A stretch of 64,000 nucleotides of DNA, taken from Deferribacter thermophilus (GTDB lineage: Bacteria > Chrysiogenota > Deferribacteres > Deferribacterales > Deferribacteraceae). The translations under genes and the position numbers were made by a program. Below are positions 45,282-54,973 of the stretch, piece after piece. The stretch's first letter is position 1; each line of letters begins with the position of its first letter. The stretch is from the NCBI RefSeq assembly GCF_049472675.1, contig NZ_JAPNXM010000001.1, positions 248,001-312,000 on the forward strand. Reading direction: 5' to 3'. The notes beneath the pieces are model-generated. The model was not told the DNA's origin. It did not search any database and worked only from the letters and a program-made list of their open reading frames with translations.

Positions 45282-47051
45282 TTGACTAGGATATTTGATG
45301 ATTCCTCTATTATTTATGAAAGTAAGGAGGAAAAGTTGAAAAGGTTATACCCTATATATATTAACAAAAAAAGCCCTTGTTATAGCAAAGACCATCTGGG
45401 TAATAGTGGTTGTCCTGCTGAAAATGATATCCCAAGATTTTTGCATTTAGTTTCACTTAGAAGGTTCGAAGAGGCTTTTTATGTTTTAAAGAAAACAAAC
45501 CCTTTTTCTGGTGGGTGTGGAAGATTTTGTGATCATCCATGTGAGACAGCTTGTAATAGGGCAAAATTTGACATGCCTGTTGATATTAAAGCTTTAGAAA
45601 GGTTTGTAGCAGATTGGGGTTATAAAAATGGCTTAAAGCCAATTAAATATGTAAGTGAAAATGTTGGAAAAAATGTAGCAGTTATTGGTTCTGGCCCATC
45701 TGGCTTGTCTGTTGCCTATTTTTTGGCTCAATATGGAGTAAATGTCGATGTATTTGAAAGACATAAATCTCCAGGAGGCTTGTTGGTTGAAGGCATTCCA
45801 AGGTATAGGTATCCTTTAGATGTGTTTGAAAAGGAGTTGAACTATATATTAGATTTGGGTGTTAAAGTTCATTGTAATGAAAATATTAATAAGTCAAAAT
45901 TTTATAATTTGGCGAGTGAATATGATGCGGTAGTTATAGCAACAGGTGCACATAAACCATTTAAGTTAAATATTGAAGGTGAAGATTTAGAAAATGTTTT
46001 ACATGGCATTGAATTTTTAAGAGGGATTAATGTGGATGGTGAAAATCCAATTAAAGAAGGGGAGCAGATTGGTGTTATTGGAGGAGGCTATACAGCATTT
46101 GATGTAGCTAGAGTTGCTGTTAGACTAAAAGGTGAACCAACTGTTATTTACAGGAGAACTGTCGCTGAGATGACAGCACATCCAGGTGAGGTTGAAGAAT
46201 CAAAAAGGGAAGGGGTAAAGTTTGAATTCCTATTACAACCGGTTAAAATAGAAAAAAGTAATAATAATAAATTATTACTTACATGTCAAAAGATGAAGCT
46301 TGGGCCAGTAGATGAAAGTGGTAGAAGGAGACCTGTGCCAGTCAAAGGTGAGTATAAAACTTTTGAGTTTGACAAAATTGTTCTTGCTATAGGTGATGAG
46401 CCCGATCTTTATTTTGTGGGTGAAAAATTTACAATCGAATTTCCAAAAATTATATGCTCTGATTTACCAGAAGAATTTATTGATAAAATTTTTATTACTG
46501 GAGATGCGGCAAGTGGAGCAGTAGAAAGTACAGGGATGGTTGTAAGAGCAGTAGGGCTGGCAAGAAAGACTGCTAAAGAGATATTGAGATATTTAAATAT
46601 TGAATTTCAAGAAGATAAAAAAAGAGATATTGCATACTATAATACTTTAAATTTGAAATATTTTGAAAAATCTCACCGTTTAATTGAGGAAAAATTAGAC
46701 TTTAAAGAGAGAAAATATAATTTTAAAGAAATTGTGAAAACGGTTGATGAAGATACAGCGGTATTGTTTGCCAAAAGATGCTTTTTCTGTGGAATATGTA
46801 TTCAATGCGATTGGTGCTATAGATATTCTGATGGTTCTATTGCAAAACATGAAGTAGATTGGGATCCAAAGCATGATGCCTGTTTTTATACCTTTATAAA
46901 AGAAAAAGTTTCAGGTAGCACTTTTAAAAGTGTTGAGGCATGTCCAAGGTCAGCACTCAGTGTAATTGATGAAAATTCTGAAAATTTTGAACATGTGTTA
47001 GAGCAGTATAAAAGTTTGGATGAAATAAAAGGGGTTAAAAATGATAAATAG
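45282..47051 (+). CDS. Glutamate synthase small-subunit-like flavoprotein with Cys-rich tail
   Basis: NAD(P)H-dependent FAD protein of 589 residues. An N-terminal Fer4_20-like iron-sulfur domain (SGGCGRFCDHPCETACNR near 76-93), an FAD-binding fold with GSGPSGLS (near 132-139), an NADPH fold with GVIGGGYTAFD (near 264-274), then an unusual C-terminal domain with CFFCGICIQCDWC (five cysteines spaced by two) and a later CPRSAL. It would pass electrons to the next two gene products. The start is TTG with no clear Shine-Dalgarno; no ATG is in frame nearby. Long GltD homologues lack this tail. Confidence 0.88.
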   Translation: MTRIFDDSSIIYESKEEKLKRLYPIYINKKSPCYSKDHLGNSGCPAENDIPRFLHLVSLRRFEEAFYVLKKTNPFSGGCGRFCDHPCETACNRAKFDMPVDIKALERFVADWGYKNGLKPIKYVSENVGKNVAVIGSGPSGLSVAYFLAQYGVNVDVFERHKSPGGLLVEGIPRYRYPLDVFEKELNYILDLGVKVHCNENINKSKFYNLASEYDAVVIATGAHKPFKLNIEGEDLENVLHGIEFLRGINVDGENPIKEGEQIGVIGGGYTAFDVARVAVRLKGEPTVIYRRTVAEMTAHPGEVEESKREGVKFEFLLQPVKIEKSNNNKLLLTCQKMKLGPVDESGRRRPVPVKGEYKTFEFDKIVLAIGDEPDLYFVGEKFTIEFPKIICSDLPEEFIDKIFITGDAASGAVESTGMVVRAVGLARKTAKEILRYLNIEFQEDKKRDIAYYNTLNLKYFEKSHRLIEEKLDFKERKYNFKEIVKTVDEDTAVLFAKRCFFCGICIQCDWCYRYSDGSIAKHEVDWDPKHDACFYTFIKEKVSGSTFKSVEACPRSALSVIDENSENFEHVLEQYKSLDEIKGVKNDK

Positions 47052-48222
47052 TAAAATTTCTGTTGAAGAATTTTCTGGTGGTGAAAAAGGGCTTCCATTA
47101 GGTGCTTGTGGCCTAATTTCTGCTTTTGGTGAATTTAAATTATCACCTCTATTGAAGGCAGCAATGTGTTTACAATATAGAGGTAGAGCAGGTGCTGGCG
47201 TCACTTTAAAAGGGATTTATAAAGACAATGATTTTTATGTTTTTCATATAATGTTTCGTAATCAAACTAAAGTAAGAGAATTGGAAAAGGTAATTGAAGA
47301 GTGGGGAGTTCATATTTTGGATTCGCAGGATTTAGTGAAAAAGAAATTTTATTTTGAGTATGACTTACCGATTATTAAAAGATATTTTGTTACACCACCA
47401 ACAAGAGAGGAGATGCTATATAGAGAAAGAATTGATGATGAGTATCGTTATATAAGAAAACATGTCACCCTTTTTAATAAAACATTTATGGATGATGCAA
47501 GGATATTTTCTTCATCAAAGGAAAATGGCACATTTTTAACTGCATTTGAGCTTTTGGATACTATCAAAATATATGAATTAGAACAGTATGAGGACTGGTT
47601 TTATGATGGTTGTTTAATACATTTGAGATGGCCAACAAGTCAAGGTAGAGGTTTATGGTGGGGGCCTCAGCCAATTTCCTTTGGAGAGGTAGCTGGTATA
47701 CATAATGGGCATTTATCGAGTGATAAATCTAACGCTATTGCATTAGAGCAATTGGGGATTGATTTACATGTTGGTACAGATTCTGAGGCTATTTTTTTAG
47801 AAGTGGATTATCTGTTAAATAATGGTTTTTCAATAGAAGAGATAGAATGGATCTTGTGTAGAAAGTTTCCTCAAGAGATAAGCGAAATGGAAGAAGAAAA
47901 AAGGGAAAGGTATTTTCAAGTGGTAAATGATCCATATCTAAGTAGGATGAAAATGAGTGGTCCAGCAACCGCAATTGTACTTGTAAAAGATTATGTTTTA
48001 GGATTTACCGATAGAGACCATTTGAGACCTTTTAGCATCGGTTTTAATGATAAGGTTGCTTTTTTGGGTAGTGAGCAGAGAGCTGTAGTTTCTGCAGCAT
48101 ATTTTATGGGTGAACAACTTGACAAAGTTTATGATCCAGCTGCAGGAAAGGTGGTAGCGTTTGAAGTTAAAAATAAAAAATTGAAAAAATTAGTTTATTC
48201 ATGGAGAATGACAAATGATTAA
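47041..48222 (+). CDS. Class II glutamine amidotransferase subunit of split glutamate synthase
   Basis: 393 residues, the glutaminase module that in most bacteria is the N-terminal part of GltB. The nucleophile is Cys23 in PLGACGLISAFG; a short propeptide would be removed to expose it, as in class II amidotransferases. Later HLRWPTSQGRG and IHNGHLSS near 220-235 form the conserved substrate loop. It releases ammonia for the synthase subunit encoded next. Being a separate gene is the archaeal arrangement. Overlaps both neighbours by about ten bases. Confidence 0.87.
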   Translation: MINSKISVEEFSGGEKGLPLGACGLISAFGEFKLSPLLKAAMCLQYRGRAGAGVTLKGIYKDNDFYVFHIMFRNQTKVRELEKVIEEWGVHILDSQDLVKKKFYFEYDLPIIKRYFVTPPTREEMLYRERIDDEYRYIRKHVTLFNKTFMDDARIFSSSKENGTFLTAFELLDTIKIYELEQYEDWFYDGCLIHLRWPTSQGRGLWWGPQPISFGEVAGIHNGHLSSDKSNAIALEQLGIDLHVGTDSEAIFLEVDYLLNNGFSIEEIEWILCRKFPQEISEMEEEKRERYFQVVNDPYLSRMKMSGPATAIVLVKDYVLGFTDRDHLRPFSIGFNDKVAFLGSEQRAVVSAAYFMGEQLDKVYDPAAGKVVAFEVKNKKLKKLVYSWRMTND

Positions 48223-50914
48223 GAAAGAAATAGTTGTTAAAAAAGCGATAAAATATATTGAGCCTATTGAAACAGGGATTTATGCTAAAGGAGCAAAATA
48301 TTGGGTTAAGGTTACATCTGAGGAAGAAGAGCCTGGAAGAGGGTGTGTTTTTTGTAGCAGATGTGTTGAGGCTTGTACACATAACTTAAAAAATCCAAAT
48401 AGTGAGTATGGCGTTTTTAGAATGGAAACAATTTATTATGATGATGCAGGAAATCGTATTTTACCTGAAAATGAAGATAAAGTTCATTTGGTAGAAAAGA
48501 TTTTATGGATTAATCCTGATGAATGTTGCAATTGTAAAAGATGTGTAAAAATGTGTCCACAAAGAGCAATTAAAGTGTATAAAAACCCTGATTATCATGA
48601 TATAGGTGTCGAGCTTACTGACTCTACAGTAATAAACAACTGTCTTAGAAGAGCTGAAGGTGATTCAATGCTTAGTAGCGCCCATTTGGGTGCTCAAAAA
48701 TCAAAACTTTCAAATGATTGGTTAATTGATGCTGCTGAAATATTAAGCCCTCAAAGGGATCATTTGCATGAGTATGCTGGTAAGTTTGACAATATGTATC
48801 TTGGGAAAAGGGAGGCAAGATTTAAGTGTAACACACCAATTTTTGATGTTCATATGAGTTATGGTTCTAATAGTCATGAAGCGTTTTTAGCTCGTCTGAT
48901 TGCAAGTATCAAACTTGGAAGACCTTTTTTTACTGGTGAAGGTTATCTTCATCCGGATATGATGCCTGCCGCTAAATACTGTATTTTACAGTTTGGTTCT
49001 GGTGGCTATGGGCCTTGGGTTGAGTTGGATAAGTTTGCTGGATTTTCTATGAAATATGGGCAGGATGCAAAAAAGGGTAAAGGTGGTAGATTACAGGCTA
49101 AAAAAAATGATATTGAAATTGCTCTTTTAAGATGTGTTGAAGCATTAAGGAATTTAACTGCACCTAATCCTCAGCACCTTCAATATTCCATAGAAGAGTT
49201 ACCTATGCGCGTTGAATCGTTAAGAGCTCTATTGGGTGATGATAAGCTTATTGGAGCAGATGTTTATGGAACTGCATGGAATTTTAAAGAGATTGTTGTT
49301 GCTCTTGCTAAAGCTGGTTTTGATTATATTACTGTTAAAGCTGGGGATGGTTCTACTGGTGCTGCACATTTAGTGGATTTGCAAAATAGAGGTTTAAATG
49401 TTGTTTATTTAACACATATAGCTGATCTTGCTTTAAGAGAAGAGGGGCTTAGAGAGCAGGTATCTATTATTGCTGAAGGTGGAGTTCTTGATAGCTTTCA
49501 TGCTTTTCTTGTTCTTCTCGCTGGAGCTGATTTTGTTGGGATGGGGATGAGAACATTGCACCCATTAGGATGTACACTCTGTCAAAGGTGTCATACTGGT
49601 CAATGTGCGTGGGGGATAACATCAAGACAATATGGGGATAGAATTGATCCTGGTGTTGCTGCAGAAGGTATAGTGAATATGATAAAATCTTTTCAAAAGG
49701 ATTTAGAAGGGTTAGCGGCTGGTTTGGGTATGAGTTCTCATGCTGATGTTGTGGGTGCTAGAAGGTTTAGATATCATGGCAGTGATCCATTACTTTTTGA
49801 AACTTTTGGAAAATCTGAAATATTTAAGCAGTTGCCAAGGGTTTCAACAAAAGAGAGAAAGCATAAAGTATTTAAAACATATAAAATGGTTTATGATGAG
49901 AATAAAGATTTGATTGAAGAAATATTGAGTAAAATAGAGAATGATTATTTATATATTGATGTTGGAGTTTTTGAGATTGATAGTAGAACTTTAAATTTAA
50001 TTATGAAGAAAGCAGTGGAAAAAGGGGTAAAAAGATTTTTCTTAGATAATGTTGTTGGGCAAAGACTTATTGGAACGGGGGTTAATTGCGAAGAGATCAC
50101 TGTTAGAGGTTTAGTTGGTAATCATGCATTTGCTTTTGTTAAAGATGTAAAGATAAATGTAATTCCAAATAAAAATCATAAAACTTACATACCTGCAAAT
50201 GCGCATGTTGGTGTTGCTAACACTTCTAATCCAAAAGAGATTAATATTGCTGGTGAGGTTGGCGATTTATTTGCTGCATATTCTGTAAGTGGTAAATTTA
50301 GAGTTGCTAAAAGTGGTGGAGTTAGGAATTTATTGTTAATGAAAGCTGGATTGCCAAAAGAATGGGCAGAGCTTGATCTTTCTAAATATAAGGATTGGGA
50401 TAAGGAAAGTATTTTAGATGAGTTATTATTAAGATATCAAAAAAGAAGAAGTTTAAGGAAAAAGATGAGTTGGAATCAGTTTTTAAAAACTTTTGAAAAA
50501 CGCTTGAGTGAAAGAAAACCACCTGTGGCTATATATGGAGTAGGTTCAGAAAAGGGGATGGGGGATTATTTTATGGAGTATGCTCAGGGTGGTATTGGAA
50601 TAGTTTTAAATGTAGTAGATTTGGATAACCCAATGGGGTATTATATTTGTAGTGGAATGACGGCTGGTGCTGCTTATATTAGGGGAAATATAAAAGAAAA
50701 TCAGCTTGGGGTAGGTGTTGTGAAAATTGATTATTTAACTGATGAAGATAAAGTATTCTTAAGTAATGAAATAGATGAGTTTATAAATACCTTTAAAGAT
50801 GTGGATATAGACCCTGATTATAATGAAAAATTGAAAAAGTTTGCAGAAAGATTTTATAAAGATAAAGAATCTATATTTAGTGATTTTGTAAAAATTATTC
50901 CTGTTACGAGTTAG
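48215..50914 (+). CDS. Split glutamate synthase FMN subunit with ferredoxin and GXGXG domains
   Basis: 899 residues. An N-terminal 2[4Fe-4S] ferredoxin domain: Cys44-x2-Cys47-x2-Cys50-x3-Cys54 and Cys104-x2-Cys107-x2-Cys110-x3-Cys114-Pro. The FMN/synthase core (about 175-545) has the ADVYG and TVKAGDGSTGAAHL strands and the 3Fe-4S site Cys453-x5-Cys459-x4-Cys464. The last ~280 residues form the GXGXG beta-helix (NAHVGVANTSNP region). Forms glutamate from 2-oxoglutarate and ammonia. This Fd-FMN-GXGXG fusion beside a separate glutaminase is the archaeal-type layout. Confidence 0.9.
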   Translation: MIKKEIVVKKAIKYIEPIETGIYAKGAKYWVKVTSEEEEPGRGCVFCSRCVEACTHNLKNPNSEYGVFRMETIYYDDAGNRILPENEDKVHLVEKILWINPDECCNCKRCVKMCPQRAIKVYKNPDYHDIGVELTDSTVINNCLRRAEGDSMLSSAHLGAQKSKLSNDWLIDAAEILSPQRDHLHEYAGKFDNMYLGKREARFKCNTPIFDVHMSYGSNSHEAFLARLIASIKLGRPFFTGEGYLHPDMMPAAKYCILQFGSGGYGPWVELDKFAGFSMKYGQDAKKGKGGRLQAKKNDIEIALLRCVEALRNLTAPNPQHLQYSIEELPMRVESLRALLGDDKLIGADVYGTAWNFKEIVVALAKAGFDYITVKAGDGSTGAAHLVDLQNRGLNVVYLTHIADLALREEGLREQVSIIAEGGVLDSFHAFLVLLAGADFVGMGMRTLHPLGCTLCQRCHTGQCAWGITSRQYGDRIDPGVAAEGIVNMIKSFQKDLEGLAAGLGMSSHADVVGARRFRYHGSDPLLFETFGKSEIFKQLPRVSTKERKHKVFKTYKMVYDENKDLIEEILSKIENDYLYIDVGVFEIDSRTLNLIMKKAVEKGVKRFFLDNVVGQRLIGTGVNCEEITVRGLVGNHAFAFVKDVKINVIPNKNHKTYIPANAHVGVANTSNPKEINIAGEVGDLFAAYSVSGKFRVAKSGGVRNLLLMKAGLPKEWAELDLSKYKDWDKESILDELLLRYQKRRSLRKKMSWNQFLKTFEKRLSERKPPVAIYGVGSEKGMGDYFMEYAQGGIGIVLNVVDLDNPMGYYICSGMTAGAAYIRGNIKENQLGVGVVKIDYLTDEDKVFLSNEIDEFINTFKDVDIDPDYNEKLKKFAERFYKDKESIFSDFVKIIPVTS

Positions 50915-50916
50915 AA

Positions 50917-51531
50917 GTGAGCAATTTTAGTTGTGCTATATTAGCTGGAGGGCAAAGTAGAAGATTTGGAAGTGATAAAACTTTAGCAAAGATTAATAAT
51001 AAGTCATTTACGCAGATTTTAGCTGAAAATCTGTCTGAAATTTCGGATGATGTACTAATTATTAGTAAAGATTCAACTAAATTTGATTTTGAAGTAAAAA
51101 ATTGTAGATTTTTAAATGATGAGTATGAACAACAATGCCCATTAGTAGGTATAATAACTGGTTTAAAAAATAGTAAATATGATACTTTGTTTGTCATTTC
51201 TGCTGATTCCCCTTTTGCTAATAAAGAATTAATTAAAAACTTATTTAGTTTTATTGATGGTTATGAAGTACTATTGCCTGTGATAAAAAGTAAAATTTAT
51301 ACTTTATTTGGTTTTTATACTAAAAATTCATTAAAAGTATTAGAGGAATATTTAAATAATGGTATTTTTAGATTATTGGATGTATATAAGGATTTGAATG
51401 TATTATATTTTGATAATTTAGAGTTTTTTTACAAATATGATAAAGAGTTGTATAGTTTTTTAAATATTAATACCAGAGAGGATTATGAAAGAGCAAAGGT
51501 TATTGCCAAAAAGGGTTGCTTGGAAATATGA
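50917..51531 (+). CDS. mobA: Molybdenum cofactor guanylyltransferase
   Basis: Transfers GMP to molybdopterin, forming the bis-MGD cofactor. 204 residues; CAILAGGQSRRFGSDK (residues 6-21) is the GTP-binding signature, FVISADSPF near 91-99 the metal-binding acidic turn. Start is GTG. It overlaps fdhD by 47 bases. The pairing with fdhD points to molybdenum enzymes such as formate dehydrogenase. Confidence 0.92.
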   Translation: MSNFSCAILAGGQSRRFGSDKTLAKINNKSFTQILAENLSEISDDVLIISKDSTKFDFEVKNCRFLNDEYEQQCPLVGIITGLKNSKYDTLFVISADSPFANKELIKNLFSFIDGYEVLLPVIKSKIYTLFGFYTKNSLKVLEEYLNNGIFRLLDVYKDLNVLYFDNLEFFYKYDKELYSFLNINTREDYERAKVIAKKGCLEI

Positions 51532-52279
51532 GGTAGAAAGATTCTATATTGAAAACAATTCCTTTATTAAAGAAGAAAAATATTTGATAAAGGAGGAAAA
51601 ATATACCATTTTTGTTAATGGCAGAAAGTTTACATCGGTAATGCTTATTCCACAATATGAGAAAGAGTTTCTGTTTGGCTTTTTATATACATCAAAAATA
51701 ATTAATAGTATAGATGATATAAAAAGTTTTCGAATGTGTGATAATAAAAATTTTTATGTTTATTTAAATGATTTAGATTTTGAGTTTCAAGATGAAAAGT
51801 GGACTGTTACATCAGGTTGTGGTGGAGGCAAGGTTTTGGAGAAGGTTTATAAAGGTTTTGAAAGGGTTGAGATAGATATTAAAGTTACACCTCAAAAAGT
51901 TTTGGAAATGTACAAGAAATTAGAAGCTGATTCAGAGCTTCATTCTTATACAAGATGTGTGCATAAGGCTTACTTTTTTTGTAGTGATGGGTTTGAATTT
52001 ACCTGTGAGGATGTTGGAAGGCATAATACGATAGATAAAGTGATTGGTGCTGTTTTATTAAATGAAAGAACTTTTGATGGGGTTATTTTAACAACTGGAA
52101 GACTGACTTCAGAGATGATGCTAAAATGTGCAAGAGCTAAAATACCGATAGTTGTATCAAGGACAGCTCCAAGCAAACTGGGGTTAGAGATTGCAAAAAA
52201 AACTAATATAACAATGATAGGGATAACTTCTTCAAGGGGGTTTGTTGTTTTTAATGGAATTGAAAGAATTATAAAATAA
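51485..52279 (+). CDS. fdhD: Formate dehydrogenase accessory sulfurtransferase FdhD
   Basis: Delivers sulfur to the molybdenum cofactor of formate dehydrogenase. 264 residues; the key segment is TSGCGGGKVL (near 114-123), with one cysteine rather than the CxxC of E. coli FdhD, then CVHKAYFF and CEDVGRHNTIDKVIG (near 176-190), the diagnostic central motif. No formate dehydrogenase gene is in the window. The start codon lies inside mobA. Ends at a shared terminator. Confidence 0.9.
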   Translation: MKEQRLLPKRVAWKYEVERFYIENNSFIKEEKYLIKEEKYTIFVNGRKFTSVMLIPQYEKEFLFGFLYTSKIINSIDDIKSFRMCDNKNFYVYLNDLDFEFQDEKWTVTSGCGGGKVLEKVYKGFERVEIDIKVTPQKVLEMYKKLEADSELHSYTRCVHKAYFFCSDGFEFTCEDVGRHNTIDKVIGAVLLNERTFDGVILTTGRLTSEMMLKCARAKIPIVVSRTAPSKLGLEIAKKTNITMIGITSSRGFVVFNGIERIIK

Positions 52280-52280
52280 A

Positions 52281-52305
52281 GGGGTAATTACTTACCCCCT
52301 TTTTT
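52281..52305. terminator. Bidirectional terminator between fdhD and superoxide reductase gene
   Basis: GGGGTAA (52281-52287), loop TTAC, TTACCCC (52292-52298), then C and six T. On the minus strand the same stem is followed by TTTATTTTAT, so it serves both convergent genes. Confidence 0.85.
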
Positions 52306-52307
52306 AG

Positions 52308-52694
52308 CTAAAATTTAACCTCTACTTCACTTTCCCATAAACCATGAATATTACAATAACTTACAGCTACTAATTTTCCAGGTTGGTTAAGTTTAACTTT
52401 GAATAGTGCAGAAGGTTCGGTAAATGCAGGGCCTTTGTTTGCACCTTCTGTGGATTCACCATGAGCAGTAAATTCTGCTCTACCCAAGTTATAAACATTA
52501 CCATTTTCTGGTTTGAAATAAAGTGCAATCCACCCTATAAAATGCTCTGTAGTGTTTGGATGAGCAATCTCTTTACCTACAGAAACATTTACAACAAACT
52601 CTTTACCTGCTTCAATTTTTTCTGGTAATTCAATTACAGGAACATGCTTTTCACTTTTGAAATCTGCAGATTTAACAAATTCACCTATTGCCAT
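52308..52694 (-). CDS. Superoxide reductase (neelaredoxin, class II)
   Basis: Non-heme iron enzyme that reduces superoxide to peroxide without releasing oxygen. 128 residues, with no N-terminal desulforedoxin domain. The iron ligands are visible: His17 (EKHVP), His45 (IAHPNTTEH), His51, Cys114 and His117 (SYCNIHGLWE); Glu15 precedes the first. Typical of anaerobes and microaerophiles. It is transcribed towards fdhD from its own promoter region (52695-52776), which holds a TTGACA at 52749-52754 and a TATTAT with a 19-base spacing, a weak match. GGAGG ribosome binding site. Confidence 0.94.
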   Translation of the reverse strand: MAIGEFVKSADFKSEKHVPVIELPEKIEAGKEFVVNVSVGKEIAHPNTTEHFIGWIALYFKPENGNVYNLGRAEFTAHGESTEGANKGPAFTEPSALFKVKLNQPGKLVAVSYCNIHGLWESEVEVKF

Positions 52695-52776
52695 AATTTT
52701 CCCTCCTTTAAAAATTCTATATTATAATATTTAGAATTGTTTTAATTTTGTCAAGATAAATTATACAAATTTTGTC

Positions 52777-53796
52777 TTATTTTTTTATTATTTGATACTT
52801 ATACACTTTATGTTTATGTTCACTGTATGTTTTACTAAAATGATGCTTTCCGTTTTTGTCAGCGACAAAATATAAATAATCAGTTTTTGCTGGGTACATT
52901 ACTGATTTTAAAGCACTAATGGATGGGTTGCAAATTGGTGTGGGTGGTAATCCTCTATAAATGTATGTGTTATAAGGGTTATTTTTATCTAATAAATGTT
53001 TTTTTTGTAGGTTTCCATTGAATTGATGAAAGATTCCATAGATGACGGTTGGGTCAGATTGTAGTGGCATACCTTTTTTTATTCTATTGTAAAATACTGA
53101 TGCTATTATAGGGTATTCTTCTTCTAAATATGTTTCTTTCTGTATAATTGAAGCTAATATTAAACCTTTATAAAAATCTAAACCATTTTTTTTGACTTCG
53201 ATTTCAAAGTTTTTTGGTAAGTTTTTAAAAAACTCATTAATCATTTTTTTTACAATATTTTCAACAGGTTCGTTCATGCTAAAAAAGTAGGTTTCTGGAT
53301 ATAAAAAACCTTCTAATGAAATGTAGTTTTTACCAGTTAATTTTCTAATTACAGTTTTGTTTGTGATATAATTTATAAAATCATCATATTTTACAATTTT
53401 TAATTTATCTAATAGGTTACCAATTTGGAATATATTAAAGCCTTCTGGAATAGTTATTTTGATTTTAAATGTATGACCATTTCTGATATCTTCTAAAATT
53501 GATTTAATATTTTTATTATTAAATTTATAAAAACCGTATTTTCTATTTTTACCAAATTTGTAAACAAGTAGTAAATAATTTTTGAAAAAGGGTGGAGTGT
53601 TTAAATATTTAAAAAGTTTATTATATGTTTGTGATACGGATTCGTTTTTATCAATTCTAAGCTCTAATGTTAAGTAGTTATTATTTATGAAATTTTCGCA
53701 TTTATAAATCCAATAGGATAATAAAAATACTATAATAAAAAGGATAATAACTAATAATGTAAAAAATTGTAAGAGCTTGTTTAATTTATAATTCAT
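52777..53796 (-). CDS. mltG: Endolytic transglycosylase MltG
   Basis: Inner-membrane enzyme that cuts nascent glycan strands and sets their length. 339 residues: one N-terminal membrane helix (about 9-30), a LysM-like part, and the YceG domain with the catalytic glutamate in IIQKETYLEEE and the SVFYNRIKKG...QSDPTVIYG motif (near 229-252). Four bases downstream of carA, so co-transcribed. Confidence 0.94.
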   Translation of the reverse strand: MNYKLNKLLQFFTLLVIILFIIVFLLSYWIYKCENFINNNYLTLELRIDKNESVSQTYNKLFKYLNTPPFFKNYLLLVYKFGKNRKYGFYKFNNKNIKSILEDIRNGHTFKIKITIPEGFNIFQIGNLLDKLKIVKYDDFINYITNKTVIRKLTGKNYISLEGFLYPETYFFSMNEPVENIVKKMINEFFKNLPKNFEIEVKKNGLDFYKGLILASIIQKETYLEEEYPIIASVFYNRIKKGMPLQSDPTVIYGIFHQFNGNLQKKHLLDKNNPYNTYIYRGLPPTPICNPSISALKSVMYPAKTDYLYFVADKNGKHHFSKTYSEHKHKVYKYQIIKK

Positions 53797-53800
53797 TAAA

Positions 53801-54919
53801 CTATTTACAGCTTCTAATTAAGTCGACAAACCTTCTAAAAAGATATATGGCATCATGTGGCCCTGGCCCGTTTTCGGGATGATATTGTACAGCAAACACA
53901 GGTTTTGTTTTATGTCTAACCCCTTCAACAGTTTTATCATTTAGGTTAATATGAGTGACTTCCACAACATCTGATAATGAATCGATATCAACAGCAAAGC
54001 AGTGATTTTGTGCAGTTATTTCTACTTTCTTTGTTTCTAAATCCATAACTGGTTGATTTCCGCCATGATGTCCAAATTTTAATTTATAAGTTTTGCCACC
54101 AAGAGCTAAAGATAGAATTTGATTACCAAGACAGATACCAAATACAGGGTATTTTTCTATTGCTTTTTGTGCTAACTCTATTCCATATTTTATTGGTTCT
54201 GGATCTCCAGGACCGTTTGAAAGAAAGATACCGTCAGGATTAAGATTTTCAATATCTTCAAACTTAGAGTTTGCTGGAACGACAGTGACTTTACAACCAT
54301 TATCTACGAAATACCTTAAGATATTTCTTTTTATACCAAAATCTATGGCAACAATATGTAAATCAAATTTCTCAGGTTTATAAAAACCTTTTCCTAATAT
54401 CCAACTACCTTCAGTCCATTCATAAGTTTTTTTTGTAGTTACAAACTGAACAAGATCTTTACCTACAATAGAAGGGATGTTTTTAGCTTTTTCTTTGAGG
54501 TAATCTATATCATCTGTTTCTGTTGAAATTATAGCATTCATTGAACCTCTTTCTCTAATGTGCTTAACAAGTTTGCGTGTATCTACCCCTTCAATACCTA
54601 TAATATCATATTTTTTTAAAAAATCCCCCAGAGAAGAAGTTGCTCTATAGTTTGAATAAGTTTTAGAATACTCTTTAACTATAAATGCTGAGACATAAGG
54701 CTTATCTGATTCAAAATCTTCTTCATTGACACCATAGTTTCCTATCAGAGGATATGTCATGCAAACCATTTGTCCATAATAGGATGGATCAGTTAATATT
54801 TCTTGGTAACCTGTCATTGATGTATTGAAAACAACTTCCCCTTCCACTTCACCGTCTGCACCGAAGCTTATACCTTCAAATACGGTTCCATCTTCTAATA
54901 CTAAATATGCTGTTTTCAT
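53801..54919 (-). CDS. carA: Carbamoyl-phosphate synthase small chain
   Basis: Glutaminase subunit that feeds ammonia to CarB for arginine and pyrimidine synthesis. 372 residues; N-terminal TSMTGYQEILTDPSY near 31-45, and the class I glutaminase with the nucleophile in VFGICLGNQILSL and the His/Glu pair in VQYHPENGPGP. The carB gene is not next to it. Preceded by GGAGGATT ribosome binding site, with mltG following after four bases. Confidence 0.96.
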   Translation of the reverse strand: MKTAYLVLEDGTVFEGISFGADGEVEGEVVFNTSMTGYQEILTDPSYYGQMVCMTYPLIGNYGVNEEDFESDKPYVSAFIVKEYSKTYSNYRATSSLGDFLKKYDIIGIEGVDTRKLVKHIRERGSMNAIISTETDDIDYLKEKAKNIPSIVGKDLVQFVTTKKTYEWTEGSWILGKGFYKPEKFDLHIVAIDFGIKRNILRYFVDNGCKVTVVPANSKFEDIENLNPDGIFLSNGPGDPEPIKYGIELAQKAIEKYPVFGICLGNQILSLALGGKTYKLKFGHHGGNQPVMDLETKKVEITAQNHCFAVDIDSLSDVVEVTHINLNDKTVEGVRHKTKPVFAVQYHPENGPGPHDAIYLFRRFVDLIRSCK

Positions 54920-54973
54920 TAATCCTCCATCAAAGTTTTTAAATGTATAGTTTAATTATTTTTATTTTTCAAT

